Made by a program: the position numbers and the translations under genes. This document shows, one piece after another, positions 21,712-42,576 of a DNA stretch of 64,000 bases (its first letter is position 1; each line of letters begins with the position of its first letter). The notes under the pieces were generated by a model. That model saw only the letters and a program-made list of their open reading frames with translations. It was not told the origin of the DNA and did no database searches. This DNA comes from Spongilla lacustris (lineage: Eukaryota; Porifera; Demospongiae; Spongillida; Spongillidae), in NCBI GenBank assembly GCA_949361645.1, contig OX442429.1, forward strand, positions 8,028,373-8,092,372, read 5' to 3'.

Positions 21712-24672
21712 ATGGCGAGCGATGATGAAAAGAGTAGCGCTAGCGTTCTAATAGTCGGCGGTGGTCCTGTAGGACTCATGCTCGCTTCAGAGCTGTCCTA
21801 CAGGGGGGTGAGATGCATCTTGCTCGAGAAGAAACCTGATACCTCGGACTCTGCTAAGGCCGTTCTCATCAACTGTCGCACTATGGAACATTTTCGCCGC
21901 ATAGGTCTGCAGAACAAAGTGCAAGAAGCCGCATACCCACTAGAGCTACCCCTGAGCATTAATGCCGGGGTCAACATGCTTGGAGAGCACATCTTATTTT
22001 CCAGTAAATTAGACTCTGCAGCGGAGGTGTTGTCGGGACAAGGAAAACGTTATATCATGTACGTGCCAGGTTCATCTCCTACGTGCAGTATGATGTGCCC
22101 GCAGTACAGGCTAGAGCCCGTACTGAAGAGCCACCTGCTGACGACTGATAACGTAACGCTGCTGTATGGCTACGAGGCCACCTCCCTCAAGCAGGACGAG
22201 AGTGGGGTTACCGTAGAAGCGCGCTTCACATCCGATGAGGGCGCGGTCACTTCCAAGACCTTCAGGGCTCAGTATGCAGTGGGTACAGATGGCGGGTCGA
22301 GCTGGGTCAGGAAGCAGCTTGGGATCCACACCTATGGCAAATTTGTGGTGGCAAGAGCATGTAGCATCACCATCAAGTCCCCTGACCTGTTTTCACGTCT
22401 TCAGCAGCAACAACGTACAGGAATGTTTATTGTCTTAAGCCCCAAGATCAGGGCTATTGTGATGACCCTGAATGCAGAGGGAGGCTTTGCCATGCATGTA
22501 CTACTGCCATCGAGCTACTCTGACCAACAAGTAGATGCAGTGGTCCAAAATGCTAACCAGTGTGTGCTAGATATGATGGGTGAGACCCTTCCATTTACCC
22601 TCATCAGCGCCCAGGCATACAACATGCATTGTCTGCTGTCTACCAAGTACCAGGAGGGGAGGTGCTTCCTAGCAGGGGATGCAGCCCACCAATGGCTACC
22701 AACTGGTGGGTTGGGCTTGAACACAGGGATTAGTGATGTTGCAGACCTGGCGTGGAAGTTGGAAGCTGTTCTGAAGGGCTATGGCGGCCCCCACCTCTTT
22801 GACTCTTACCAACTGGAGCGTCGGATGTTGGCCGACTCCACGAGGCAGTTTGCTTTAAATTTAGGTGGTGAAGTGATACAGAAACAGAACCATTTGCTGG
22901 CATTCTTAGTGTACACACCTCTTGTGCGCAGTCTGTTTGGCACATTCCTTAAAACAATGATACTCCAACAGTTCCTCCTTGGGAATGACATCATCCTTGG
23001 ATTCCAGTACTCTGCCTCCAACATCGTAGTCCATGAGTGTGATGAGACTGGTGCCGTCAAGCCACACCCATCCTCCTCCTCCAAGTACATCCCCTCCACT
23101 CTTCCCGGGTCTCGTGCTCCTCATGTGGGCTCCTTGCCCGACTGTACCTCCATCATCGATCTGTTTGGGAAGCAGTTTGTCCTCCTTCTGATCGGTGGAG
23201 AGGAAACAGACTGTCAGCTACTGCGGGACGAGCTGGCCAACAGAGGTGTCCCTCTCCAAGTGTATTCGTACCCAAAGCTGCCTGAGCTGATAGCTGTCTA
23301 CGACTACAAGTTCTATCTGGTTCGTCCCGATGGTGTGATTGCCTGGCGTTCAGACTACCAGCCTAGTGCGGTGGAGGCCGCTAGGATTGTAGGAATAGCC
23401 CTTGGAGATTTTCCCAGCAAACATCTCTCGCAGAAGGCCATTCCGCCAACACGCCCTCCCCTAGTAACGCCTCCATCTTTTGCCAATGTGGGACGTGGTG
23501 TAGTTGTGGCCATCCTTTTGCGTGGCTTTGCTAAGCTGCCTGAGGCAGTCTGCATAGGATCTGGCATGGGTGTGACCTGGCTTCTCAGCGGCTTGCTCAC
23601 ACACCGTCCACAAGAGTTTGTCCAGGCAGTGTCCAGACATCGTGCCCTGGTCATCAATGCGTTTGGAGATGCCGACAAGGTCCTGAAAGTGGACCCCAGT
23701 AGCATCAGGGAGTTTCTCCCCTCGGATGTTGTGATCAAGGTTCGAGCCTTTTCCATTAACCCCATTGACGTTCGCATGCGACAGGGTTATGGTTCCTCCC
23801 TGTTGATGGCTTTGTCGGGTAGGAGGTCCTTCTTCCCTCTAGTGCTGGGGCGTGACTGCTCAGGGGAGGTTGTGGCTGTAGGAGATAAGGTGACCAGGTT
23901 TGTCCCAGGAGACCACGTGTATGCGGCCCAGAGCCTGGGGCGGCAGGGAACCTACGCTGAGTATGTGACCATAGACCAGTCATTGTGCGCTCTGAAGCCA
24001 AAGAACGTAGACCACAAACAGGCGGCTTCACTGCCCTATGTGGCAGCTGCTGTGTGGACTGCCCTGGTGACGGAGGCAGGAGTGAGCCAGCAGTGGGCGA
24101 AGGGGAAGAGGGTCCTGGTGCATGCAGGGACGGGGGGCGTCGGTTCCTTTGCAGTGCAACTACTGAAGGCTTGGGGTGCAGAGGTCACCACCACCTGCTC
24201 CACCCAAAACATCAGTCTGGCCCACAAGCTGGGCGCAGACATAGTGTTTGACTATACCACAGGGAGCTTCAGTGGTGCTCTGAAGAAGAACTATGATCTG
24301 GTTCTGGACACAGTTGCAGGCACTGAGCACGCCTCCTTGAGTGTCCTTAAGGTGTTTGGAGGGGCCAGGTACGCAACGCTGATCTCCCCACGTCTGCATC
24401 TTGCCAATAAGTATGGCAACTTCCTCGGCTCGTTGCTATTTTCATGGCTGTATCGGTACAAGGTGCTGGTGAACAGGTTGTTCTACGGCCGAGCGTTCCA
24501 CTACGTGTTGGCCGAGCCCAGTGGGTCCATTCTGGAGGAGGTGACCAAGATGGTGGAGAGTGGGGCCATATGCCCAATGGTAGGCTCTGTGTACAAGTGG
24601 GATGAGATTGTTGATGCCCATCGTGATGTGGAGGCGGGGCACTCCCGCGGAAAGGTAGTGGTAACATTGTAG
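21712..24672 (+). CDS. FAD monooxygenase - RTN4IP1-like oxidoreductase fusion, copy 1
   Basis: A single uninterrupted frame of 986 residues. Residues 12-40 form an FAD Rossmann fold (VLIVGGGPVGLMLASEL), and near 320 lies the second flavin motif AGDAAHQWLP, typical of PHBH/phenol-hydroxylase class A monooxygenases. Residues about 475-565 form the thioredoxin-like C-terminal domain of that family. From about 640 begins a medium-chain reductase without structural zinc ligands: INPIDVRMRQGYG, FPLVLGRDCSGEV, AASLPYVA and the NADPH loop HAGTGGVGS. The closest family I can name is RTN4IP1, a mitochondrial NADPH oxidoreductase tied to coenzyme Q metabolism. One polypeptide could hydroxylate an aromatic or quinone substrate and reduce the product (inference). 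There are no introns, unlike all neighbours except the partial VPS26C. It is divergent from the flippase. Confidence 0.9.
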   Translation: MASDDEKSSASVLIVGGGPVGLMLASELSYRGVRCILLEKKPDTSDSAKAVLINCRTMEHFRRIGLQNKVQEAAYPLELPLSINAGVNMLGEHILFSSKLDSAAEVLSGQGKRYIMYVPGSSPTCSMMCPQYRLEPVLKSHLLTTDNVTLLYGYEATSLKQDESGVTVEARFTSDEGAVTSKTFRAQYAVGTDGGSSWVRKQLGIHTYGKFVVARACSITIKSPDLFSRLQQQQRTGMFIVLSPKIRAIVMTLNAEGGFAMHVLLPSSYSDQQVDAVVQNANQCVLDMMGETLPFTLISAQAYNMHCLLSTKYQEGRCFLAGDAAHQWLPTGGLGLNTGISDVADLAWKLEAVLKGYGGPHLFDSYQLERRMLADSTRQFALNLGGEVIQKQNHLLAFLVYTPLVRSLFGTFLKTMILQQFLLGNDIILGFQYSASNIVVHECDETGAVKPHPSSSSKYIPSTLPGSRAPHVGSLPDCTSIIDLFGKQFVLLLIGGEETDCQLLRDELANRGVPLQVYSYPKLPELIAVYDYKFYLVRPDGVIAWRSDYQPSAVEAARIVGIALGDFPSKHLSQKAIPPTRPPLVTPPSFANVGRGVVVAILLRGFAKLPEAVCIGSGMGVTWLLSGLLTHRPQEFVQAVSRHRALVINAFGDADKVLKVDPSSIREFLPSDVVIKVRAFSINPIDVRMRQGYGSSLLMALSGRRSFFPLVLGRDCSGEVVAVGDKVTRFVPGDHVYAAQSLGRQGTYAEYVTIDQSLCALKPKNVDHKQAASLPYVAAAVWTALVTEAGVSQQWAKGKRVLVHAGTGGVGSFAVQLLKAWGAEVTTTCSTQNISLAHKLGADIVFDYTTGSFSGALKKNYDLVLDTVAGTEHASLSVLKVFGGARYATLISPRLHLANKYGNFLGSLLFSWLYRYKVLVNRLFYGRAFHYVLAEPSGSILEEVTKMVESGAICPMVGSVYKWDEIVDAHRDVEAGHSRGKVVVTL

Positions 24673-24930
24673 TCATGGAGATTGCTTTGGTGATGTGATT
24701 CTAGTAGATGCCATTGTATGTCTGTACGTGTAGAGGTATGCTTTTTGTGATAGCCATAGATATGTACGTAAGGTACTTATGATGTCATATTGTAAATGAG
24801 GGCGACTATTATCATAGAGTCACAAGAATTGAAAAGCCAATATGGCACAGTGGTTTATTATCGGCGCACGTGCAGCTGATTCTATTTCCATGGTTTGTTT
24901 CCCAAACCCACCTTAGTTAGTTGAGCGTAG

Positions 24931-25503
24931 TCTCGTCCCCAGACTCTCATACGGCAGTAGCGGATGGATTACATCACCGCTACGCATATTGCGATGCTAA
25001 TAAGTTGAGCGTGGCTCGACTACCGGTACCGTACCAGACCGGGCCACGCCCAACCAAATTCACCTCTGCTCTGTACCGTACATACTTATAACTTTATTGG
25101 GAACGGGAACGGCTGTTGTCCCCACATTCACAATTATTTTCCACTTACCCAGCTTTCGGGAAGAGGGCGTGGTGGATCTACATTTAAAAACAAACACACA
25201 ATAAAAAACGAAGCTCAATAATTCATTCGAAGCTAATAAATTGGAAGGATTGAAATAAGTATGAAAATGATGTGCATACGGCAGTACATGACGATTTTGG
25301 TATTTGCCCTTATAACTCCTCTGAATCCATGACCATGTTTAGTGTTATACACAGCAGAAAAAAAGAAAACCTCGTCGAATCAATTCTTGATTTCTTGATT
25401 CCACAAGAGACTTGCAATTCTTGTGCATTACATCCCACATTACATCACCGCTACTATAGTATTATGTAATACGGCTGTATTTCATATGTCGCTGGGGACG
25501 AGA
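24931..25503. mobile_element. Putative small inverted-repeat element in the spacer
   Basis: The ends TCTCGTCCCCAG and CTGGGGACGAGA are a perfect 12 bp inverted repeat, with subterminal ATCACCGCTAC strings on both sides. It occupies over half of the 934 bp spacer between the inverted fusion genes. The same tctcgt-cccag end recurs near 28921 and in the hairpin at 41135. No target duplication is clear. Confidence 0.5.
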
Positions 25504-25606
25504 TATACATTGCATAACCCCACAATTCATTTCTTAAGCCCAAATTTTTTAAAATTACAGCTGAACTGTCCACAAATACAACACACACAAAGTGCACTCT
25601 CCATGA

Positions 25607-28561
25607 CTACAATGTCACCACTACCTTTCCGCGGGAGTGCCCCGCCTCCACATCATGATGGGCATCAACAATCTCATCCCACTTGTACACAGAGCCTACC
25701 ATTGGGCATATGGCCCCACTCTCCACCATCTTGGTCACCTCCTCCAGAATGGACCCACTGGGCTCGGCCAACACGTAGTGGAACGCTCGGCCGTAGAACA
25801 ACCTGTTCACCAGCACCTTGTACCGATACAGCCATGAAAATAGCAACGAGCCGAGGAAGTTGCCATACTTATTGGCAAGATGCAGACGTGGGGAGATCAG
25901 CGTTGCGTACCTGGCCCCTCCAAACACCTTAAGAACACTCAAGGAGGCGTGCTCAGTGCCTGCAACTGTGTCCAGAACCAGATCATAGTTCTTCTTCAGA
26001 GCACCACTGAAGCTCCCTGTGGTATAGTCAAACACTATGTCTGCGCCCAGCTTGTGGGCCAGACTGATGTTTTGGGTGGAGCAGGTGGTGGTGACCTCTG
26101 CACCCCAAGCCTTCAGTAGTTGCACTGCAAAGGAACCGACGCCCCCCGTCCCTGCATGCACCAGGACCCTCTTCCCCTTCGCCCACTGCTGGCTCACCCC
26201 TGCCTCCGTCACCAGGGCAGTCCACGCGGCAGCTGCCACATAGGGCAGTGAAGCCGCCTGTTTGTGGTCTACGTTCTTTGGCTTCAGAGCGCACAGCGAC
26301 TCATCTATGGTCGCATACTCAGCATAGGTTCCCTGCCGCCCCAGGCTCTGGGCCGCATACACATGGTCTCCTGGGACAAACCTGGTCACCTTATCTCCTA
26401 CAGCCACAACCTCCCCTGAGCAGTCACGCCCCAGCACTAGAGGGAAGAAGGACCTCCTACCTGACAGAGCCATCAACAGGAAGGAGCCATAGCCCTGTCG
26501 CATGCGAACGTCAATGGGGTTAATGGAAAAGGCTCGAACCTTGATCACAACATCTGAGGGGAGAAACTCCCTGACGCTATTGGGGTCCACTTTCAGGACC
26601 TTGTCGGCATCTCCAAATGCATTGATGACTAGGGCACGATGTCTGGACACTGCCTGGACAAACTCTTGTGGACGGTGTGTGAACAAGCCGCTGAGAAGCC
26701 AGGTCACACCCATGCCAGATCCTATGCAGACTGCCTCAGGCAGCTTAGCAAAGCCACGCAAAAGGATGGCCACAACTACACCACGTCCCACATTGGCAAA
26801 AGATGGAGGCGTTACTAGGGGAGGGCGTGTTGGCGGAATGGCCTTCTGCGAGAGATGTTTGCTGGGAAAATCTCCAAGGGCTATTCCTACAATCCTAGCG
26901 GCCTCCACCGCACTAGGCTGGTAGTCTGAACGCCAGGCAATCACACCATCGGGACGAACCAGATAGAACTTGTAGTCGTAGACAGCTATCAGCTCAGGCA
27001 GCTTTGGGTATGAATACACTTGGAGAGGGACACCTCTGTTGGCTAGTTCGTCCCTCAGTAGCTGACAGTCTGTTTCCTCTCCACCGATCAGAAGGAGGAC
27101 AAACTGCTTCCCAAACAGATCGATGATGGAGGTACAGTCGGGCAAGGAGCCCACATGAGGAGCACGGGACCCAGGAAGAGTGGAGGGGATGTACTTGGAG
27201 GAGGAGGATGGGTGTGGCTTGACGGCACCAGTCTCATCACACTCATGGACTACGATGTTGGAGGCAGAGTACTGGAATCCAAGGATGATGTCATTCCCAA
27301 GGAAGAACTGTTGGAGTATCATTGTTTTAAGGAATGTGCCAAACAGACTGTGCACAAGAGGTGTGTACACTAAGAATGCCAGCAAATGGTTCTGTTTCTG
27401 TATCACTTCACCACCTAAATTTAAAGCAAACTGCCTCGTGGAGTCGGCCAACATCCGACGCTCCAGTTGGTAAGAGTCAAAGAGGTGGGGGCCGCCATAG
27501 CCCTTCAGAACAGCTTCCAACTTCCACGCCAGGTCTGCAACATCACTAATCCCTGTGTTCAAGCCCAACCCACCAGCTGGTAGCCATTGGTGCGCTGCAT
27601 CCCCTGCTAGGAAGCACCTCCCCTCCTGGTACTTGGTAGACAGCAAACAATGCATGTTGTATGCCTGGGCGCTGATGAGGGTAAATGGAAGGGTCTCACC
27701 CATCATATCTAGCACACACTGGTTAGCATTTTGGACCACTGCATCTACTTGTTGGTCAGAGTAGCTCGATGGCAGTAGTACATGCATGGCAAAGCCTCCC
27801 TCTGCATTCAAGGTTATCACAATAGCCCTGATCTTGGGGTTCAATACAATAAACATTCCTGTACGTTGTTGCTGCTGGACACGTGAAAACAGGTCAGGGG
27901 ACTTGATGGTGATGCTACATGCTCTTGCCACCACAAATTTGCCATAGGTGTGGATCCCAAGCTGCTTCCTGACCCAGCTCGACCCGCCATCTGTACCCAC
28001 TGCATACTGAGCCCTGAAGGTCTTGGAAGTGACCGCGCCCTCATCGGATGTGAAGCGCGCTTCTACGGTAACCCCACTCTCGTCCTGCTTGAGGGAGGTG
28101 GCCTCGTAGCCATACAGCAGCGTTACGTTATCAGTCGTCAGCAGGTGGTTCTTCAGTACGGGCTCTAGCCTGTACTGCGGGCACATCATACTGCACGTAG
28201 GAGATGAACCTGGCACGTACATGATATAACGTTTTCCTTGTCCCGACAACACCTCCGCTGCCGAGTCTAATTTACTGGAAAATAAGATGTGCTCTCCAAG
28301 CATGTTGACCCCGGCATTGATGCTCAGGGGTAGATCTAGTGGGTATGCGGCTTCTTGCACTTTGTTCTGCAGACCTATGCGGCGAAAATGTTCCATAGTG
28401 CGACAGTTGATGAGAACGGCCTTAGCAGAGTCCGAGGTATCAGGTTTTTTCTCGAGCAAGATGCATCTCACCCCTCTGTAGGACAGCTCTGAAGCGAGCA
28501 TGAGTCCTACAGGACCACCGCCGACTATTAGAACGCTACTCTTCTCACCATCGCTCGCCAT
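25607..28561 (-). CDS. FAD monooxygenase - RTN4IP1-like oxidoreductase fusion, copy 2
   Basis: Inverted, convergent copy of the 21,712 gene, again intronless, 984 residues from the ATG at 28561. The frame extends two codons upstream but only to TTG. Relative to copy 1 it has a two-codon deletion near residue 10 and about 17 substitutions, for example P-A-G-G for P-T-G-G in the second flavin motif loop and TIDES for TIDQS. All flavin and NADPH motifs are intact, so both copies look functional. Nucleotide identity is near 99% in compared stretches, including synonymous sites, yet similarity stops at the ATG and about 14 bp beyond the stop. The flanks differ, and the tail of Tec-like gene A follows 750 bp away. 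Confidence 0.9.
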   Translation of the reverse strand: MASDGEKSSVLIVGGGPVGLMLASELSYRGVRCILLEKKPDTSDSAKAVLINCRTMEHFRRIGLQNKVQEAAYPLDLPLSINAGVNMLGEHILFSSKLDSAAEVLSGQGKRYIMYVPGSSPTCSMMCPQYRLEPVLKNHLLTTDNVTLLYGYEATSLKQDESGVTVEARFTSDEGAVTSKTFRAQYAVGTDGGSSWVRKQLGIHTYGKFVVARACSITIKSPDLFSRVQQQQRTGMFIVLNPKIRAIVITLNAEGGFAMHVLLPSSYSDQQVDAVVQNANQCVLDMMGETLPFTLISAQAYNMHCLLSTKYQEGRCFLAGDAAHQWLPAGGLGLNTGISDVADLAWKLEAVLKGYGGPHLFDSYQLERRMLADSTRQFALNLGGEVIQKQNHLLAFLVYTPLVHSLFGTFLKTMILQQFFLGNDIILGFQYSASNIVVHECDETGAVKPHPSSSSKYIPSTLPGSRAPHVGSLPDCTSIIDLFGKQFVLLLIGGEETDCQLLRDELANRGVPLQVYSYPKLPELIAVYDYKFYLVRPDGVIAWRSDYQPSAVEAARIVGIALGDFPSKHLSQKAIPPTRPPLVTPPSFANVGRGVVVAILLRGFAKLPEAVCIGSGMGVTWLLSGLFTHRPQEFVQAVSRHRALVINAFGDADKVLKVDPNSVREFLPSDVVIKVRAFSINPIDVRMRQGYGSFLLMALSGRRSFFPLVLGRDCSGEVVAVGDKVTRFVPGDHVYAAQSLGRQGTYAEYATIDESLCALKPKNVDHKQAASLPYVAAAAWTALVTEAGVSQQWAKGKRVLVHAGTGGVGSFAVQLLKAWGAEVTTTCSTQNISLAHKLGADIVFDYTTGSFSGALKKNYDLVLDTVAGTEHASLSVLKVFGGARYATLISPRLHLANKYGNFLGSLLFSWLYRYKVLVNRLFYGRAFHYVLAEPSGSILEEVTKMVESGAICPMVGSVYKWDEIVDAHHDVEAGHSRGKVVVTL

Positions 28562-29310
28562 TATCAAGGCTAAAGGGCAGAGTTCAAATACCGCGGTAAT
28601 TTATACTCATGTATAAGCGTGGGCAGTAGTAGCGCCTGTACATGTACTATTACACGTACGCAATTAGCAACATGCTTATTAATTACGTCACACATCCGCA
28701 TTTACAAACTAAAAATCGGGTGCAATGTACAATGGGACCGCCTCCCTGCGTGGTTGAGAGAAAGGGATGAACGGAGGTAGGAATATATAGGAGCATATAT
28801 GAAAGCATACATATAGCTAGCGTACGGAAAAACCGCGGGAATCGAATGTCCCACGGCACCACAAAGTGGCGGGTCAGTATATAATTTATACACGTGTGCT
28901 TCACCACAAAGTCCAAAGTTTAGTCTCGTTCCCAGCCCCTGTACGTTGCGTAACGAGCGTGATTATACGATGCATTTGCGATAAACATTGCGTCATTTGG
29001 TCCTAGTGTGTGGTAACAGAAGCCACGTGAGAAGACTTGCACACGCCCATGGTACGTACGTATTTACACACAACTGATAACTATCGATTGAATTAACTTA
29101 ACAGCTCACTAGCATGTTTTTAAATAAATGAACAAAATTTTTAAAGATGAAAATAAAACCAACTATTAGTGGACACTAGGTCACATAACACACACCAGTG
29201 GCTGCATTAACACACAAATACACACGCAATATGAAACAGTGTACAAACAAGGCGAAAGGTTTGAATCTATTGCAACAAGTGGACGTAAAGGAGTGCATAT
29301 TCTGCAGCAG
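28562..29310. other. Intergenic between fusion copy 2 and Tec-like gene A
   Basis: Should contain the copy 2 promoter (minus strand) and the 3' UTR of the kinase gene. No coding sequence is supported. A tagtctcgttcccag string near 28920 resembles the end of the element at 24931. Confidence 0.5.
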
Positions 29311-39327
<10,017 letters not shown>

Positions 39328-40749
39328 TTGTCAGAATTTCAACTTTTTACGTTTTTTTTTTTTTTTTCTAATATGACAGAAATATCAGGATGTGCTGTGC
39401 CACACCCCCGCATATATCACGTGCGTAATACGTTCCCAAACAAACAAAAAAAAACCAACAATGTCATAAACAAAAGGTAGTCACCCCCGGAGACCCAAAA
39501 GCTACTAATTGGCATGTTTGTTTAGCCCAAGTCGGCGACGGGAAACAAAGAACACGCTTTGAAGGTCATATATAATATTGACGCATATAATAAATGATAT
39601 AGTACAAGTGCTCCGGTCGGCACTGTCACATCCATCGGAATAATTGCTTTAGTATAGTACAAGGGCGGTTAAAGGGGGGGGGGGGGGGCTATCTGCCCCG
39701 GGAAAAAAAATTGAGCATTGAATTCCTGGTTTCGACACACCTTTGAACGGTAAGTTGCATTTGTAGCCCATTTGCTGCTAAAACAGTGTCCCTAACATCA
39801 CACCTAAATTTTAGCAGGTCTGTGTCTCTGACTCTCTGACTCTAGTCGATGATTGGGTCCACCGCTTTGTGGCACGGGTTGTGGTTCAGCTATGAATATC
39901 TCAACGTCTTTGAGTTCGAGTGGAAACTACATGTGATCGCCATCACGCGTTGACTCATTTTCACAAGTACGAAGATCGGGAGGTGCATACAGTACACGTT
40001 ATCACGTGTGTGCATGTACAAGTCTCATTATCGTATACCGTATTGCCAAGACATTTTGGCGACAACTAGTTGGCGGAAAGTTCCGCCGACCGTGTCGCTT
40101 AATATTTAATTTTCTCCGCCAACAAGTTACGGTATCGGCGTCGCGGAGGGGGGAGATACATTCTGCGTAGCCTTAGGAGGTATGCCACCAGCGCTAAATG
40201 ATGACTTCATGTAATCTATTGATGTACAATACAAAGATATTTTGTCTTGGTGCTATAGGACGGTGGTTATTACTGTACGTTCACAGTAAGTGATTATGGT
40301 TTTGGTTTTTTTTTTTTTTTTACAATGGGCACTGTCATTATTCCATAGTAAGAATATAAAAGTATTAAGAGACCCAAAACACGCATAAATAATAAAAATC
40401 TGTACATTGTAGATTACATGCCCCATACCAGTAACTTGAGCACCAAGATGGCGGAAAGCATTGCATATGAATGAATTGAACTGTAATGAATTGCATTAAT
40501 CATATGATAACGTCATGTGAAAGGGGTCAGCCTTAAATTTAAGTGATCCTGCCGAAAGCAGAGAATTCCGTCAATTGAGAATCGCCAGTTTAATAGTTAA
40601 AGTCAATTAATTGTTTTGGCTCCGCCAAACCGCCATTAAATCTTGCAATTGGTACCTGAAGGGCGGGGTACAAAAGCCCCCCCCCCCCCCCCCCCCCCCA
40701 CTGGCTGATTGGCTGAATTGGCTGTTGGGGCTGCACCAATCAGATTTGA
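39328..40749. other. Intergenic, promoter side of Tec-like gene A
   Basis: No supported coding sequence. Contains A- and T-runs, a G-run near 39678 and a C-run near 40678-40699. Confidence 0.5.
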
Positions 40750-40769
40750 GGTATGCGGTCGGCCGGTAA

Positions 40770-41134
40770 TTGCATATTTTTGTTATACCAAGCCTCTGAT
40801 GCCATCACTAGGGCTCGCCTACTGGCTGTCTCCAGGAAGGAGTCTGGTGCCTGGCTTCATGCTGTCCCTAAATCTTCACTGGGCCTAAGAATGGACAATG
40901 ATACAATTAGAGTGGCAGTTGGTCTCCGCCTTGGAGAAGCTCTGTGCAGCCCACATTCTTGCCAGTCTGGTCTTCATGGTCTCAGCAGTCGGTTTAGTAA
41001 TGGTCGTCATTATCATCATGCTGCTCTAAAGGAAATCATCCATCAAGCCCTGACCACCTCCCACATCCCATCCAGATCAGAACCCACAGGCCTAGACCGC
41101 TCTGATGGGAAACGTCCTGGCCTGATGGCAGTGG
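40770..41134 (+). pseudogene. Degraded retrotransposon reverse-transcriptase tail
   Basis: The frame contains ITRARLLAV, SGAWLHAVP, LGLRMDNDTIRVAVGLRLG, GLHGLSSRF, HALKEII-like text and GLDRSDGKRP. I recognise this pattern as the C-terminal region of reverse transcriptases common in invertebrate retroelements. The Cys/His cluster after LRLG is partly lost. The frame breaks off where the hairpin element begins. It is an inactive fragment. Confidence 0.65.
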
Positions 41135-41220
41135 CTAGCCTCGTCCCCAGGCCCTGTTTTATTAAAATTACTGGCGTTTTACTCCCGTAACTAATAAAAC
41201 AGGGCCTGCGGACGAGGCTA
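41135..41220. mobile_element. 86 bp foldback element
   Basis: Arms of 29 bp, starting TAGCCTCGTCCCCAGGCCCT and ending in its near-exact reverse complement, flank a loop of about 28 bp. The arms differ by a single base. It is inserted into the reverse-transcriptase fragment, truncating its frame. Confidence 0.8.
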
Positions 41221-41339
41221 ATTGGTGGCGCGAATCGGGCGGAAAATATGCATTTACTTAGCACTGCCATATTACCGTAACGGATAACATAAATCAGGTC
41301 TCCACTATGTATACTCCGGATTTGACACGCACTCGCAAC

Positions 41340-42312
41340 TTAACCCCCCGACACCTGCTGTCGCGGTACCGCTACGAATGTGTGGGTACACTTTTTCTAA
41401 CCTTATTTGAAACTTTTCAATAAGGAATTAGCTTTGCAATTAAACAGTATTAGTAAACAAAAAAGCTTGAACTACACTCAGACGGTAAGAAACGAATACA
41501 ATAATGAATGACACGTTACTAAACTTAGGACAAACGATAAAAAGCGTTACCGCACGTTAGACGCAGCGGTACCGCTCAATCTGTCGCGGTACCGCGACAA
41601 ATGCCTGCTAATCTTTCTTGATTTAACCCCATCTGGCTTGGGTTTTGCTTAAAACCACAAGAGCATTTCGTTTCCGGTAGCCATTTTTAGACAATCTGTT
41701 TGTTGATGCAAAATGGCAGAAGAGGTTAGGATCAAATACAGGTCAATAACATGGAGGATATTGCATAATTTGCTGGCTCAAAGGTGGTAAATACTAGTAA
41801 GGACAATTGCAGTCATTATTCGAGTACCACAAACAACTCTTGTTTTGTTTCTTACCAACGGCGTATTGCTGCAAAGCCCCCAAACCACTCATACACGCCA
41901 TAACTAACTTAGTACATGTGGCAACAAAAAAGTTTAGAATTGGACACAAATAACTACTAGATAAGACGTCAAGTCGATTAGCTGAATAGGACTTCCGACG
42001 ATTAAAACCAATAGAAACCAACACGAACCTCCAGAAAGACCGATTCGAGAAAAGGGCGTAACCGTGCCAAGCATATAGCGTGACGTTACTATGCAAGGTA
42101 CGTAGCGTTGCTATGGAAGCAGTATCACAAATTGCGCATGCGCAATAATGATCTGCTATTATCTCGCGAATAAATTAACATCTTTACAACTCATTAATTT
42201 TTACATTAAATTCAGTACATACCGATGCATATTTCCATTGCTAGGGTTAGGTGGAGGCCTTTCTAAATCTTGTCGCGGTACCGCGACAAACCGTCAGGTG
42301 TCGGGGGGTTAA
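41340..42312. mobile_element. piggyBac-like non-autonomous element (~973 bp)
   Basis: Bounded by TTAA on both sides. It begins CCCCCCGACACCTG and ends with the exact reverse complement. TTAA target duplications and C-rich termini are typical of the piggyBac superfamily. Subterminal palindromes TGTCGCGGTACCGCGACA occur near 41583 and 42271, with a degenerate copy near 41362. No transposase frame is present. Confidence 0.8.
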
Positions 42313-42576
42313 GAAATGCGGATTTCTAACACGCGGGGTTAACGATCTTTGTACCACGGCACGGAAAATACAGATCTCCACTTAGAGAAATGGTGTAGAA
42401 ACAAGTGTACAAAATTTGAAAGGAAAAGGTTGCACCGTTGCGAAGATCGATGTGTTCCGGCTTTAATGTAACCAATTTTTATACTGAGCAATACCTGGAC
42501 ACTGTCCCATGTACATGTACATGTACGCATATAGCTAGCTCACGCGCGCTGAACAATAAGTTATTTTAATATATGG

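Noticed and set aside
21712..28561. The inverted pair as a simple haplotype duplication in the assembly
   Set aside because: The copies are in opposite orientation with different flanks and a two-codon indel, which a collapsed or duplicated haplotype would not give; still worth a long-read check.
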